A stretch of 64,000 nucleotides of DNA from Actinernus sp. WN-2022 (GCA_030867875.1 JAOWCC010001501.1:32136792-32200791), one strand, 5' to 3'. Numbered from the stretch's first letter, positions 11,181-26,100 are shown. Notes: a model not told the origin generated them from the letters alone. A program made the numbers and translations.

Positions 11181-14100
11181 GTATCCTTTTCTCATAAAAA
11201 GTATGAATATTTGTTTAATATGTGTTGATAGTGCTTTTTAGTAAATGTTATTTAGTATTATTTGCTTGTTTTGAAATTGTGGAAGGAAATCGAAGACAAA
11301 ACATATAAAATTGACCAAGCCAGGGCCGGGTTGTTCGAAGCAAGGTTAACTTTAACCCTAGGTTAGCGCTAAATCTGTAATTGCAATCTGTACAGTTCAA
11401 CCCAGGGTTAGCGATTTAACCCTGGGTTAGCGCTTAACCTTGCTTAAAACAACCGGGCCCAGCACTCAGCAGCCAGGATCTTGGAAATTTATGCTGTAAC
11501 ATGAACACCAAATGCCCGTTATGAAATATGATGGCATTTGATTTGTAGTTTAGATTTGTGTGGAATAAGTTAAGAATTAATAATAATACCAAAAAGTAGA
11601 GCCAGCTACGTGTACGTCATGTTTTGGGTCATGCATTTTTATTTAAACAAAAATACTTTATTCATGTAAGCTTATGTCTGCTGGAGAGCGTTTGAGACAA
11701 TGTTGATGAAGGTGGCACAGATTCGAGTGGATGAAAAATACTGTTTTAAAGAGAAATTTAGGCAACTAAAATAACCAAACACGGCCATTTGGATAATTAA
11801 ATATATTTTTTCTCAAACTTCATACACACCTCCTATAAATAACCTTAAACCCTGAAATAAAAAGAAAACTTAACCATTTTCGACCAAAAATCATTCATAG
11901 AATGACTCTACATACAGCTGCACTATAATGGAGAATTTAGCACAGTTTTCCAGTGATCTTTTGAAGTGGCCAGGTATTCTATAGTTTATCTGAAATTTAG
12001 AGCAAATAGCAATACTTACATGTACTGTTTGTAAACACTGACATCATTTATATATTTGCATATAAAATGTGGTTGGCAAAACAAACCCGTGTTTTTGTAT
12101 GACTTGTGTGGCACCTAGCGATTTGGGCCTCAAAAAATACATCTAAAGTCTCAATTGTGCTTCCAAATCTTGATAGACCCTTCCACGGTTTCTTTGAACT
12201 TTTGATATATATGTATAACAGCAAAACCGTCAATACTGCTGAAAAGAGCACCTCAAAGTTAGTCCAAATCCCAAATTTGAGAGTTATATCTTGAATGGGA
12301 GCAAAGTTATAGGCCCGCAAACTCAGAAAATTTTGGTTGGGTACGTTGCAAGTTTGTCTCAAATTTGGGATTTTGACTAACTTTGAGGTTGTCTTTTCAG
12401 CAGTATCGACGGTTTTGCTGTTATACGTATACATGTATGAAAAGTTCAAAGAAACCGTGGAAAGGTCTATTCTGACTTTTATAAGTTAAGAGCATATATT
12501 AAGGCTTTGATGAAAGGGCTTGATTGCATGCTTGCTTGAATTTTGGAAGAACAAGAAGAGTAATTTGGTGATGAATAAGCACAGACCTGTGATATTTTAT
12601 AAGCAACTGACTGCATTCATGCTTCGTTTCTGCCAACCACAGAATGCAACAAATGTGATGTGACTGGCATGTGTGACATCACAGTAAGTATCACTATTGA
12701 AATAGGTTCACTGTTTTCTAGAATAAGCTTTTGTAATCCACTTTAATCTTTGCCATCCTATATTGAAAAAGTTTGAAAAGCATATTGGGACATTCACATG
12801 GTATTCTCTTCTATCTTGAGCAGGATTTTTGTAGTTTTGTTTTAAAGAAACTTGAATTTGATTAAAAGTGTCCCTTTGAGCTTAATGCAACCAAATATAA
12901 CCTAAAGAGGTTTTCAGGTAATTATAAACAATAAGTTCTCACTAATCTAGGGATAGGGTTCACAGATAAACAACAAGTTCACACTATTAATCTAGGACTA
13001 TGGTATTCACAAGTAAATGACTAGTTCTCACTGATCTTAGGGCTAGTATTCACAAGTAAATGACTATAGTTCTCACTAATTTAGGGCTAGGGTTCATAGG
13101 TAAACAACATGACACAGGTAAATGTATTTCTCTTGTAATGGACAATGAATGTAATGAATTGGTAGTGCAAAATTAAGAGAACTAAGTTCCTATGTGGACA
13201 AGAGGCTCTGCAGGAGAGCTGTAATGATAAAATTATTAGGGTTACGTAAACTGTCAAGAGACAGTCAGTTCATTGTGGTTCTGGCTCACAACTTGTATAC
13301 TGCATTAATTTTGTGTGTTTTATGGTCTCTTGAAAGGGAATATAGGAAATGCATATATATCTTGATATTTGTTATGAACACATCTGAAAGTGGGTATTTT
13401 CTATAGTTAAAAATGTACATTGTATGCCCATTTCTTTATTGATATTATTGACTGTAGTCTATAAAATGAAGAGGAAAGACAATTACTGTTCAACACAAGC
13501 TTTCTTAACTCTTGGTTATTGACTGGTCAGCTGATGACTGTGACATTGTTAAGGTACATGTGCCAGGTTAGTCTTGTTAGTTTATTCATTCAGGGGAGGA
13601 GAGACTTAATACATAAAATTATAGTTACTGTTAGTATATGAAAGACGGGCACATACAGGTCTGCATTTAAGACAGTAAGCCAAGGCTTAAAATATTTTCT
13701 GTAATTTCAGTATGTTTTACATTATTACGCCTGGAGAAAGTTTATGTTGTCTCACTTTTGGGCTTAAAACTAAAAAATGCCTGGGAATGCCCCTGAAAGA
13801 ATCTGGAATCTTTGAGTGCATGAAGGAATTTCTTAAAACTTATTTTCATATTGGATTGGCAGAATATTTTTTGCAAATTTACTTGCATTTTTAATTATTA
13901 CAAAACAAATTAATCAACCCAGATTGCCAAATGTTTTTAAAAATTGACCGGGATTGCCAAATGTCACCACTTCAGACCCAAACCATGTACTGCTGCACAT
14001 CCCGAGTATACATGTATCATAAACATTTTAGTCCCCTCCATTCGAGTTTAAACTAGAGGACTTAATTGCCTAATGTCAAAGGCAAAAGTGACTCTTTGTA

Positions 14101-17100
14101 CTGGGTCAGGATTATCTCTTTGAGGGGTGAATTAAATCAATTTTCAAAATTCAATAATATTTTATTTAGTGAATAATTATCCATTCTCGTATTTCCTTAT
14201 TTTTGTCATTTTTGTACGCTTTTTTGTCTATGGTTCATACTGACTATAAATATTTTGTAATACATAATTCTGGTGGCCTACATGTAGCTTAGTTTAGCTT
14301 GTACAGTTATTCTAGGCCACCCAGTACCCTATCCAAGTCTTATCTGTATTAACTTCACATATTGGTACAAATAAAGAGTGTGTTGTTGTATACCACTACC
14401 AATAAATTAATTATGTTAATACATGTATCCCTCAGGATATAATGTTTGGACATAGTATAGAGGCAAACATTGCAACCTATTAATTCATTACAAACCAACT
14501 AGTGTTCTATCACAAATCCTGCAATTTGATTGGCTAAGCTACATTTACTCACTGTCTATTTTGTGACAGATAGTGAGTATTGAAAAAGCTGGTTTTCAAA
14601 AGCAAAACGATGGCTGCCAAGTCATCAAAATGTCAAAAAAGCTTCTTCAGTTGTTTCAATTTAAGATTGAACTACTAGTTGGTTTCTACTAAACAATAGA
14701 CTACTTGCTCTCAGTGACTATGGCGGGTAGTTGACTCGGAGCAACGCTCCTCATCAATTATCGGGCGATATAAACTTTGAGCTCATAGTCTAATAATTGT
14801 TAAATAGTCAAAATTGCAATTTTTGGCTTTGTTAAATCACTAGTTCACAATTAACGGTATGTAAACAAATCATTTAATCTTACATTGAAGCTCTATCTTT
14901 AGTAAGGGAAAACATACATTTATACACTTGGTGGTGTGAGTCATGTTTTAATTAACTGTCACTTCATGATATATTAAAATACTTCTGCCTATACCTGTGA
15001 AGTGTAATTGTATCATGTTGACAATTCACTGTGTATTTGATGTTAGGAGTTAATATGGAGCCTGAAACTAACATCAGAACACCCATGGTAAAAATGCCAG
15101 TGAGATTCAGAAAACCTCGAATTGTAACCCTGCAGAGAAAGTCATGGCAATCACTGGATGAAATGAAGACCAATGAGGGTGGCGAAGGGAAGTTAAGTCG
15201 CTCAAAGTGTCCTGCAGACAAAGATGAAGAACCAGTGAAGAACAGCAAAGAGGAAGGTTTGTACACATATAAACCTTGGATCAATCACGGTTTCTGTGAA
15301 ATCCCCTCCCCTACAATTCACTCTAACCTTTATTGGTTAATCATTAATAGAATAATGCATATCCAAGGGAGGGTTGGGTGGGTAGTTTCCCAGAAACCGT
15401 GATTGAGCCTAAACCTTCAAACTATGGAAATCAGGAGACTGTGTCTTTTCTCAAAGTAAAAGACAGACATTTAAGATGTTAGTCATGACACATGTGATGC
15501 CGTCTGTGCTGAGGAATGTTACTCCACTGTATGTGAGACACAAATGAATTTGATCACTGCTCTGTACATAAGTATATAATTAACAATTATTCACCAATTG
15601 AAAGTGGAGGTGAATAGTGGTGGATATTTACCAAGCCGCTTCAGCGAGGTAAATATCCACCACTATTCACCAACACTGAGGTGAATAATTGTTTTAGTAT
15701 ATGTATACCACACTCCAGGGGAATAGGCAGCACCAAATAGTTATTTTTAATTATTTTCTGTCAAATGGACAAAAACTTGTGCGAGATGATCGCTACTTTG
15801 CTCGGAGGTGAATATGAAGTCATATTCACTGTTTGAGTAGCCAATCAGAGCGCGCAAAAAGTGATATTCACTGGTGCATGGGTATTAAATAATAATACTA
15901 ATAATTATTGTTTACGTTGTGATTAAAACGTTTTTGGTTTAAATTTCTTAAACTACAGTTAAGTTAAAAAATGAACCAGTTTGAAAATTTAAAACCAAAA
16001 TAAAATTTAAATCAATAATTTAGATTTCAACATGCATAGATGTTATATTTTCATTGATAGTCAGAATTTGAACTGTAGGGGTCAAGATTGTATTCTCAGA
16101 CTGAGGTTTTACTATGTGAGGGCCTGAAATTTCAGCTGATACAGCCACCAATGCGAACAGATTTTCTGTGTTGGCAATCAAATTGACAACTGAAGTCCAA
16201 GATGAAATCTTCCTCGAGTTTTAATTCCACAATTTTGATCACATAAATGTTTGAAAAGAGGAAAGAAGTAGCCAGTGGTCTTCCACCACTGGCAGCCCAA
16301 GCTAATGAATTTTACAAGGAATGTATGGGAATTTATGGCAAAATTTGAAATTGTTAACTAAAGTAGCAAAATGCTCAATAAAGTCATGAAATCTTACCTG
16401 TGTGTTGTGAAGTTGTTCTTGTGTTTATTTTTGGTTTTTGGCACTTCTGGAATATTTGTGCCTCAAACCAAAAATAAACACATAAGTGATGAAGAAACAC
16501 AGGTAAGATTTCATGACTTTATTGACCATTTTACATGTACTGCAGTTTCAGATTTTTCAAAAATATCCCATACATTCCTTGTAAAAATCATTAGCTTGGG
16601 CTGCCTGTGCTTCCACAAAATTGTAATGAAACCACAGGTATCCCAATCTCAGTTTGTGTGAAATGCTCAAGCCCTGGCTTGGGCTACCTGTGATGATACA
16701 ACTATATTATTTAGTTTGGTGTAACCTATGATCTTCAAACCCATTTTTATGGCAAAGCTATAAACTAAAGTGGGAAAAGTTTGGTGACCACATTATTTTC
16801 AACGTTTAGGGAGCCAATTGGCAACTGAAAACAAAGTTAATTTTGGGCCCTGGAGGTAATTCTTATTTAATTTACCCATTACATTTTACTACAATTTAAG
16901 GACAAAAGTCCCCCAAGAAACTAACCCTCAAAGATCTTGGCCCAGAGGACAAGAAAAGAGTTGCCAACTTGGTAAAAGAGTTAGTTAAGGTTGGTGAGGA
17001 ACGGGAATTAGTGTTATCACAACTAACTGAGGAACGGGTTGCATTTGAGGAGCGACTGCAGATTCTACAAGAGGAGTATGACACAGTTATCAAAGACAAG

Positions 17101-20100
17101 CTTTGTATCCTTTTAGACTTTCTCGAAGTCTGTTTATGAGTTTTTATTTATTTCAGAGCACCGGGAAAACAGACTTTTCCCATGCCAGCTGCAGCGCGCC
17201 ATTTTTTACCGACCCGTATTTTGGTCGGGAGTGTGTCAGTACTGTTATCCAACCAGAAAGCACGAGCCTAAACACGTCGTCACTGTGCAGTTTACCATAA
17301 TTTATCTCGAATAACAAATGCGAATATAGGACGTTGAAGGAGCGCTTAATTTCGGTTTCAAGAAGCTTGGTTTCAAAGAAATTAAAGAAAACCAACGTAA
17401 AGTGGTTGAAGGTTATCTCAGCGGAAGAGATGTGTTGATAGTTGCGCCTACTGGATGGGAATCTACTACTTGTACTGGTAATATTGGAACAGTTTGCCTT
17501 ATCACTCCTTTGGTTTCATTGATGAAAGACCAAGTGGCTTATCTTCGCGGAAAGGGGATAAAAGCTGTTATTGTTGGACCCGAAAAACAGAGACGCCAGA
17601 TGGCAAATATAACTGACCTTGTGTTCGTGAGTCCAGAAGTTCTACTCAGCAGTTATCATTCAACTATACTCGCACTTAAACCTTTTTATGGACTCTACCA
17701 CGCAACTAGCTTCACTTCAGATGAAAAATACTGCCGCCTTAATTCAAGTACCGGTATCTTTTTTACCAAGCTTTCGTTCCTGCAATCACATTTTCTGCAA
17801 ACGATTCCAGTAACACAAGTTTGGAACCATGCAATGACAATTTCCAAATTTACGCACGCTTGTGTCTTGTCAATGAAAAACGTTTCCTTCCATAATCTGG
17901 ATTGTATAATTTATGCTTTCTAAGCAGATTGAGGACACACGGACTCCTGAGACTTTGGGTGATTTATTTAAACGAGAAACGATTTTTGTTTGAGTAATTA
18001 ATTCTGTCAACGTCATGTAAATTTCGCACCAGTTTTATGTAAATTAAATTAGATTTCCTGCAACTGGAACAAGTCAACTACTCGCGACAAAGGTTGAGGA
18101 TTTGCTAATCCTCAACCTTTGTCCCACCCTCCCTCCCTCCCTCCCTGTGATGTGGGAGGGTATAAAGATCAGTAATAATACATATTTACAAGAAAGTACA
18201 ATGTATAATTTCTACTCTGATAAATCAGTGTTATAGCTGCTGGGGGTAGACCCATGGCCTAGGTTACCATGGTTACTTGCACAGCTGCATGTTGCTTGTC
18301 CAATAGACATTTACATGATTGTAGAGTGGTTTTCGATTGAGTGTTGAAAGCAATAAGTGTTTGCGTAGCTTTTCTATTGGCTGTGAAAAACGTTTTGTAA
18401 TTATCAGCCAATCAAGTTCTACACTAAAACCAAACGCAATCACGCAAGCAGGTTTTGTTTTAGCAACAGTATTGATGACTGTGTTTACTTTGCCTCATGA
18501 TTGGTTCAAGTAAAACCAATCATGAATTACTTCAGTTCGTGATTGGCTTATGGGCTTTTGTCACATTGAAACAATAGATTTCCCACATGTAGCCTCGTAC
18601 TGAGCAGTTTCAGAACGAGTTCATGGGTCTAAAACAAAGGTTTTTATTCTCCTGGGATTAAACATGGCCGCCGTGTGAATATAAGGTCCATTGTGTTTCA
18701 CTTGCTCCTGTGATTGGCTAATAGGTAATTACTTTAGTTCGGTTTTACTACACTCAACTGAAAACTGCTGTATCACACAGTGGCCATGTTGCATCCCAGG
18801 TGAATAAAAACCTTTATTGTTGTTGCACTTCCAAACTTGAGCCAGAGATGAGGCTAGAAATGCAAAAGATATTGTCTGTAGCCAAAATAATCACTGTGAT
18901 AAGGGTCTATTAATAGCCACTTGTTGCAGGGTTTTCAGCCGGCATGAACTTTGCCAATTATTTCACTAAACTTTGCCCCCTAGTTTGGTTGTAAAACTAT
19001 CAAACCTAAGAAATGTCCCAACGACTAATGTCACCTATGTTTTGGTTTGAACCTGAACTATTCCAAAATTTGTTGAAAAGGGCCCCCTTATTCCTTGACA
19101 ATGCCGAAATAATCAGATTTACAAAACAGGTTCCTGCAACTCCAAGGTTTGCTAAAGAAATACAACACAGATGGGAATAATGGCAGTGAGTTGTCGCCAT
19201 CAATAGATAAGCTGAGACAAGTCAGTAAATGTGAGGTACGTATGATAATCTGTCCACCTTACAAATCATGTAAGAGACAGCTGATTGTTGGGGTCAGGGG
19301 TTTCATTAGAATCCAGCACTGTTCAAAAATGCAGGTGTGGCTCGTGTATCGCATGTATATAAGGCCTCAGATTCAAACGTCAAACGTTTCATGTGCCCAA
19401 TGCAATTTAAACAAAAGATAATTTTGAGAAAAGGACTGGGACGAAGTATGTTAAGTTAATCCAATTAAAGAATGAACCCTTTCACGAGAAAGATCATGTT
19501 GAAATTAGTAAATTAATTTTTACAAAGTGTGACGATCGTTTGGTTGAATTGATACGAATGGCAAGCTTTTGAAAATCACAAAAATAAGAGATGTTTGTTT
19601 GGTTTTAACCCTTGTCCTGCTGAGGTTTTAAAAGTGACTTTTTAGCTACTTTAGACTGAACAGAACCCTCCCCCTAAAACAAAGGCAATAACTGTTGTCA
19701 TGAAAATTTCAACTGACCTTTAATACTGAGAGCTCAACTTATTCAGCCCACCCCTTTTGCTGACATCTTTAACTCGTCCAACAGACCACACAGCAAAGTT
19801 TGTTTGAGGAAACACTATATATTAAGAAGTTTTAACTTAAAAGAGTTAAGGGATGAATATCCATACTTTATTAAACATCTCTTATTTTTGTGATTTTTGT
19901 ATTAAAGCTCACCACATGATTAACATTCTACCAAACCTCCCCAAACTCGGTGAAATTATTAATTTCAACATGCTCTTCTTGTGACAGTGTTCATTTAAAA
20001 ATTAGATTAACTTTACACACTCTGTCCCATTCCTTTTTCAATTCCGTAAAGGCCAATTAGGCGGCTTCTTTTGATCTAATTAGGTTCGGCACATGAAAAG

Positions 20101-23100
20101 TTAAATGTTTGAATCAGGCGTAAGTGCAATTAAAATAAGCATATTTTGATATCTTCATCACCTATCTTTAACCCCAGGAGTCCATAAGAACAGCATCTCA
20201 AGTGACTTTTGATCAAGTCCCAAATTCTCCTTTAGAAAACAAAGGATATGGAACTAAGGAACACTTAGAAATTGACTGATGGTCACTTAATATGCTATTC
20301 GACCTTGCAGTTTGAAATATGAAATTGTCTCAGAATTAATGCAAATGCTTTTTTTTTGTAAGGGTTCATTTAGGTTTATTCCTTACAAATATAGGAAACA
20401 AAGAGTACATATCAATGTTGACTTTACCCTGCAAGTAGAGCCTGCTTGCAGGGTATGTTCACTCATTTTATTAATACATTGTATTTAGGGGGCCCTTCAA
20501 TAGAAGTATTATTGTTTCAGCTGGATCACATTTATATTAAAGTGCCCCTAAACCCTTTTGCAATTTTTATATATATGAAACTTTTAAAGGCTAAGAGTAC
20601 AGAGTGAGTTCTACGAAGAAAATTTTGGCTTACAGAGAATACTCTATGTTCTTGGCTTGTTTGAAATGGTGAAAATGTGACCTCTCCTGACCCATTACCG
20701 TGTAAGAAAAAGCCTGGGTCGATTCCTTATCTTACATTGATCACCTCATTAATGCATTATTGTCCATGCCGCATCGATATATAGAGAATATACACAGTCT
20801 GTGAGTTTTTAGAAAGAAAACAGTTATTTTAGACAAAATGCTAAATATTTATTCAAGTTATTGAATTGGATGACGTAAGATCAGGAATCGACCAGTCTTT
20901 TTCTTACATGGTCATGGGTCAGGAAAGGTCAAATTTTCACCATTTCAAACAAGCATACAAAATTGTATAAATGTTTGTATGGATATTAACATTGCACTCT
21001 CACACTTTCTTTAATCTTTTTTTTTAACTTTAGATCTCAAGTCCTATGGGGTCACCATCTCCACTTGGGCAATTTCCAGGAAATGTTAGACAAACATCAG
21101 GACGACAAAAATCAACCAAGAAACAATGCCAAAATCACAATGACTCTGTCTCAAAGAGCCAAAAACCAATACTTCATTTAGAGAAAAGAAAAGAAGAACA
21201 GAAGCAAAGTTCAAGGCAGTCAACCCCACTTCCTGGAAAACATGGCCTGTCTGGGGGAAATACCTGGAAATGTAGGACACCATTACCAGGAAGATCCAAC
21301 AAGCAGACATACCATGTCATTCCACAAGCAGAGTTCATTCCTAGCACCTGGAGACAAGATGAAGAAACCAGTTTACCTGGAAATCCTTTAGAGAGCACTT
21401 CAGCAAATGTTAGGTCCCTGATGGATACCAGGAGACTTGAGAATGACAGCACGCTTCTTAAGACTGGAAATTCAAGTTTGGGTGTACCTGAGAACTGTAC
21501 CCAAATGTACATGTGTCAACCAGTAAACCACCAAGCATTCATTCGAAAGCCAATCCTGATAGTCATATGCAATTTCCTGGCATGCAAACCTTGCATTCAC
21601 AGAGGTCGCATAGTCCTGATGGTGCAATAGTAAACTCTGGGAGTACCAGGCATTCCCCAGGAATCTCAAAGCCAATTTCTCCTGCTGAAAGACCACAGAG
21701 ACCCTACGTCAAGACTTGTGGGAAAGTACACAGATTCCAGGAGCCAGTGGTGCTGGTATGAACCATGATTGTGAAAGATTAGTTCATGCCTTCATTACCA
21801 TCTAAACTTGACTCATGTACAGCATTTTGTTTGGTCTACCAGCATGTGAACTTGTTAAACTACAGCGGTGTGCAGAATACGGCTACGGAGACTTGTAACT
21901 TGAGCTGGAAGTTTGACCATATTCCCTATCCTATGTAAACTTCACTGGCTGCCGTTAGAGATAGGGTCACTTAATTGATTTTAATTACTTTTAAGGCTCT
22001 CCATGGCCAAGCTCCCAAGTATATAAGTGAATTACTTAGACCATACAGACCTTCTCGTTCACTAAGAATCAAGTTCACATAATTTACTGTCAGTTCCTTG
22101 CTTCTAATACTGTAACCTATGGCGACAGATCATTCTATGTCGCTGCAGCTAAACTGTGGAACTCTTCCAGATTGTATTCAAGTATTGATTCGTTAACTAG
22201 GTTTAAATCAAGTTTGAAGACCTTTCTTTTAGAAGCTCATTAGCTAGTTACTTCGATGAATTTTATATATTTTTCTATGTTCCAAAAGCAAAATAATTTC
22301 TTCTAAAAATTCCAGTGGGTAAAACAACAAAAACATATGGCAATAGAGCTTTCTCTGTGGCAGCGCCCAGGTTGTAGAACACTTTACAGATAACATCAAA
22401 CTCTCACCCTCATTGAACATTTTAAATCTCGTTTTAAGACATTTTTGTTTCAACAGGCCTATGATATTTAGTTTTCGAACATGTTTAGTCTAAATCATGT
22501 TTAACTTAGTTTCTTGGTTTTTATAATATTTAGTCTCTTGTCATATTTACTTATTATTTAATTTGTAATTCTTTGTGAAGCGCCTTTTGAATTTTAGAAA
22601 AGTGCGCTATATAAGTTTATTCATGTAATTATTTATTTTGATTAGGTATAATATGTAAGAGCATTGAGACTCTGTAGGATGCTCCTAATACATTATTATT
22701 ATTATTAATACCAGGAAGTCAACCTACACCTACATGTATACCACTAACTGGTATGACAACAGCACCAATTCACCAGGATAGGATGGTGATGCCTCCAAGT
22801 GCAATGTTACAAGTATTCCTGGAGTTAGTGGCCAGGTTGGTGCATGGAGCCACACTTCTAGTGTTCCTAATATGTTCTTGGATGGTTTGCCGAGCTACCA
22901 TACCCTAGGAAACATTCTTAGCAGGAGGTGTGTATGTTTTGTGTATGCTCTATGCACCTTTATCTGCATTGCATGCTTACTACTCTAAGAGGGGAGGTTA
23001 TTCAAATGTTTAACAATATAGACTACTGATAGAATTTAACACTGGTCTAGGTCTTTTTAAATTGGGGGGGTTTGCGTAATGTTTAGGTAGGAAATTGTGG

Positions 23101-26100
23101 CATAGCACAATGGTTTTCAGTTCAAAATATCACCAGGAATTGTGGAGGGTTTTGAATACAGGATTTGTTAAATTCCTTTGATATCAGTTTTCATAGTTTT
23201 GTAACAAGTTTAAAATAAAACAAATCAATTACATAAATAGAAAAATATACAATATTATATGTGCATGATAATTCCCACAAGATATTTTTTGGGTGTAACT
23301 TTGGGGGTGGAAAATCTAACCAATGCTGGAGTGTCACATCTTCTAGCAATTGATTAGGTGTCTTCAGGTATTGATAAAGGTTCAAAATGTCAATGATGTG
23401 AAAATACATTTTTTCACAAATTCTAACTCTAAAAGCCCCTAATCTGCATCACAAAAAAATCAAACTAAAATCAGGAGCCCATTACCAGGAGCGTCCATCT
23501 CCCATACTAGGTCTGTGAGTGAGCGTATGACCGGATTGAGCTATATTTAGAACAGATCTCACGGGAGTTCACGTACCCACACTTTGGGAATCCAATCAAA
23601 CCAGTCAGGACAATGCAGCGTTAGTAAAATTACCTCAAAGAACAATAGATCATTCTTAATCTCGATAATTACGGCAAGCACATGCACGATCGCAGCAGAG
23701 TCAGAAGGCAGTTATCCGGGAAATATGTTCTAAAAATAGCTCAAACCGGTCATACGCTGACTCACGGGTATAGTATATATGGACGCTCCTGGTAATGGGC
23801 TCCTGGTAATGTTTCCTGGGTAATGGGCTCCTGCTAAAAATATTTTTTTAAAGCCTTTAAAGTGCAAAAAAAATTAAAATGATTGTCAGCTGCTGCCATT
23901 CACTGGGCATGTTATTTCATCCTCGCTATCTTGTGATTTTCTGTGCTACCTTTTTTCGTAAAGATTTTTACGAGGTAAAAGTAGATCGTTCTTGGTGGTA
24001 TTCCAAAAGAAGAAGAAAAGTGAAAAGCAGCGTGTGAGTAAATTGGCAGTGGGTGTAAAGTTCTTAGCACAAACAATGGGTGGAGGAATTTATACTCAAG
24101 GTCCAAGAAGTTAGAATCATTGAAGACCGAAAGTCCACAAATAATCGAGCAATAACGTTTTGTTATCTTCAATCGATCAAAGATTTTCAGAGAATTCAAT
24201 GCAGGCCGGTGTCCCAGGATTTCGCCCCCCCCCCCCCCNNNNNNNNNNNNNNNNNNNNNNNNNNNNNNNNNNNNNNNNNNNNNNNNNNNNNNNNNNNNNN
24301 NNNNNNNNNNNNNNNNNNNNNNNNNNNNNNNNNNNNNNCGAGTGTCTTGATCGGCACTTAAATATTAAAGAGTAACAAATAAAGTAGCCTGGTTTCTCAA
24401 CAGCCGGCTTTCCTTGAAAACTTGGACTGTGAACATGAGAGCTAATAATAACAGGTATTAAATATAACCTTTACCTATGTCGAATTAATTTCACACTCCA
24501 ATGTGTTTTGAAAGTTTACGCGGAATCGAACCTACGCTACACGCAAATAAATGAATAATATTGAAGTTAATCAGATGACGTCACGGACACGGTGTGTCGA
24601 CGCGCGCCCAGCCGTTAGTGGGGGGAGGCTTTGGAGAAACGACACCCCAACGGGCTGAAACCGAGCCTAACCGGGAGGCGGCTCTTCCGTTCTCCTTGAC
24701 TACCTTCCAGCCCAGCTCCTCTAAATGGATTGTACGTTGCTTTGTACCTTCCTGACCCAGTGATCCCTTGCACTGTAATCTCGTCCGTCGTCCTGTTTTC
24801 TTCTTCACTTTGCAGCTCTTGGCAAGAGCATTGTGCAGGAACCTTAAAGCCCACGTGGTAGCTCTTAGTGTTGTCCAGTACTTGTTCCTAGCCACTCGTC
24901 TGGTGCGCGTTGTGCGGTAAACTTCCTCTGGCACAGGCTTAATGCTCTTCGTCAATGTGCTTGGTTCTCTCGAGCTTTGGTTGCTTCGGCCATTCCTCCT
25001 CGTTAAGCAGCCAAGCTAGTCCTGTGAACCACTCTCCTTTGTTCATCTTGTCTAGTGTTGCGCCTCGACTTCCTTGATCAGCTTAGTTTTTGTCTGTCGG
25101 ACAGTGCTTCCAGGGTGGATGACCCGTCTCACTAGTGATTTTCGCGATTTTCCTGACTCGGTTTGAGACGAAAATCTTCCATGCCTTGCCCGGGCTGGAA
25201 ATCCAGTACAGTGCCACCATACTGTCCATCCACACAGTCACAGATGCAACAGGCCAGTGTTCGTTTTACTTTCTCCATATTGTGGTACGTTGTCTTATTT
25301 GGAGAAACTACTTTCATGGCTTCGTGAGAAGCATAAACCTTCGTGTGTGTCTCCCATTTAGCTGGAAGCACAAAATCCTTCCTCCCTCCAACACCAACTC
25401 CTCTCGCAACAGCTCCTAATCTCCCTCTCTCTTTCAACAATTCCTTTTTCTGCGCTTTACTCAGCTTCTTTCTTCGATTTTTCGGCGGCATATCTCACGT
25501 GTAATAACTGAACAACTCCAGGGAAGCAATGGCGTCGTGCTCAGTCAAGAGCCTACAGCGCTTGCGCAAAAGCTAACCGGAAGTCAGTTAGCCATATCAC
25601 GCCTTCGAATAGGTGGGACGCCTAGCAACCACCAAACAAAAACTGCGACCTTGGGTAAAACAAAGGTTTTATTCACTACTTTGCCCCCAGGGCACGGGGG
25701 AACTTAGTCCAATATGGCGGACAGGAGAAGGAATGGTTGTTTCGCCCAGCTTTACGTATTTCAGTGAGATTTCGAGGATTTAGTTGGCAATTATGTAGGG
25801 CGAAACATCAATTGCTACTTCAAGTACGTATTTCTTTATAAGTATTAAAGATAAAAGGCTATAAAACCGTGAAATTCGTCGAAATGCTACTACGAACAAA
25901 CGCTAGCTTGCAAACTGATTTACGAAATAAATTTATGAAAATATGATTGACAGTTAGACCTCGACCAAACAATTTCTGTGTTAATGAATATATTCATAAT
26001 TTGACGTTTTGCAAGCTAAGAATTATTTGTATCAATAATATCTTAATGAATATTAAATAAAATCCCAAATATATACTATATATTTGGGAAAAAAAAGGTT

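Noticed and set aside
21174..21696. Minus-strand frames of 74-112 codons under exon 5
   Set aside because: Shadows of the PG-rich + strand coding sequence.
25700..25770. 'aatatggcggacaggag' as a + strand first exon
   Set aside because: The frame stops after 17 codons; no convincing donor or downstream exon.
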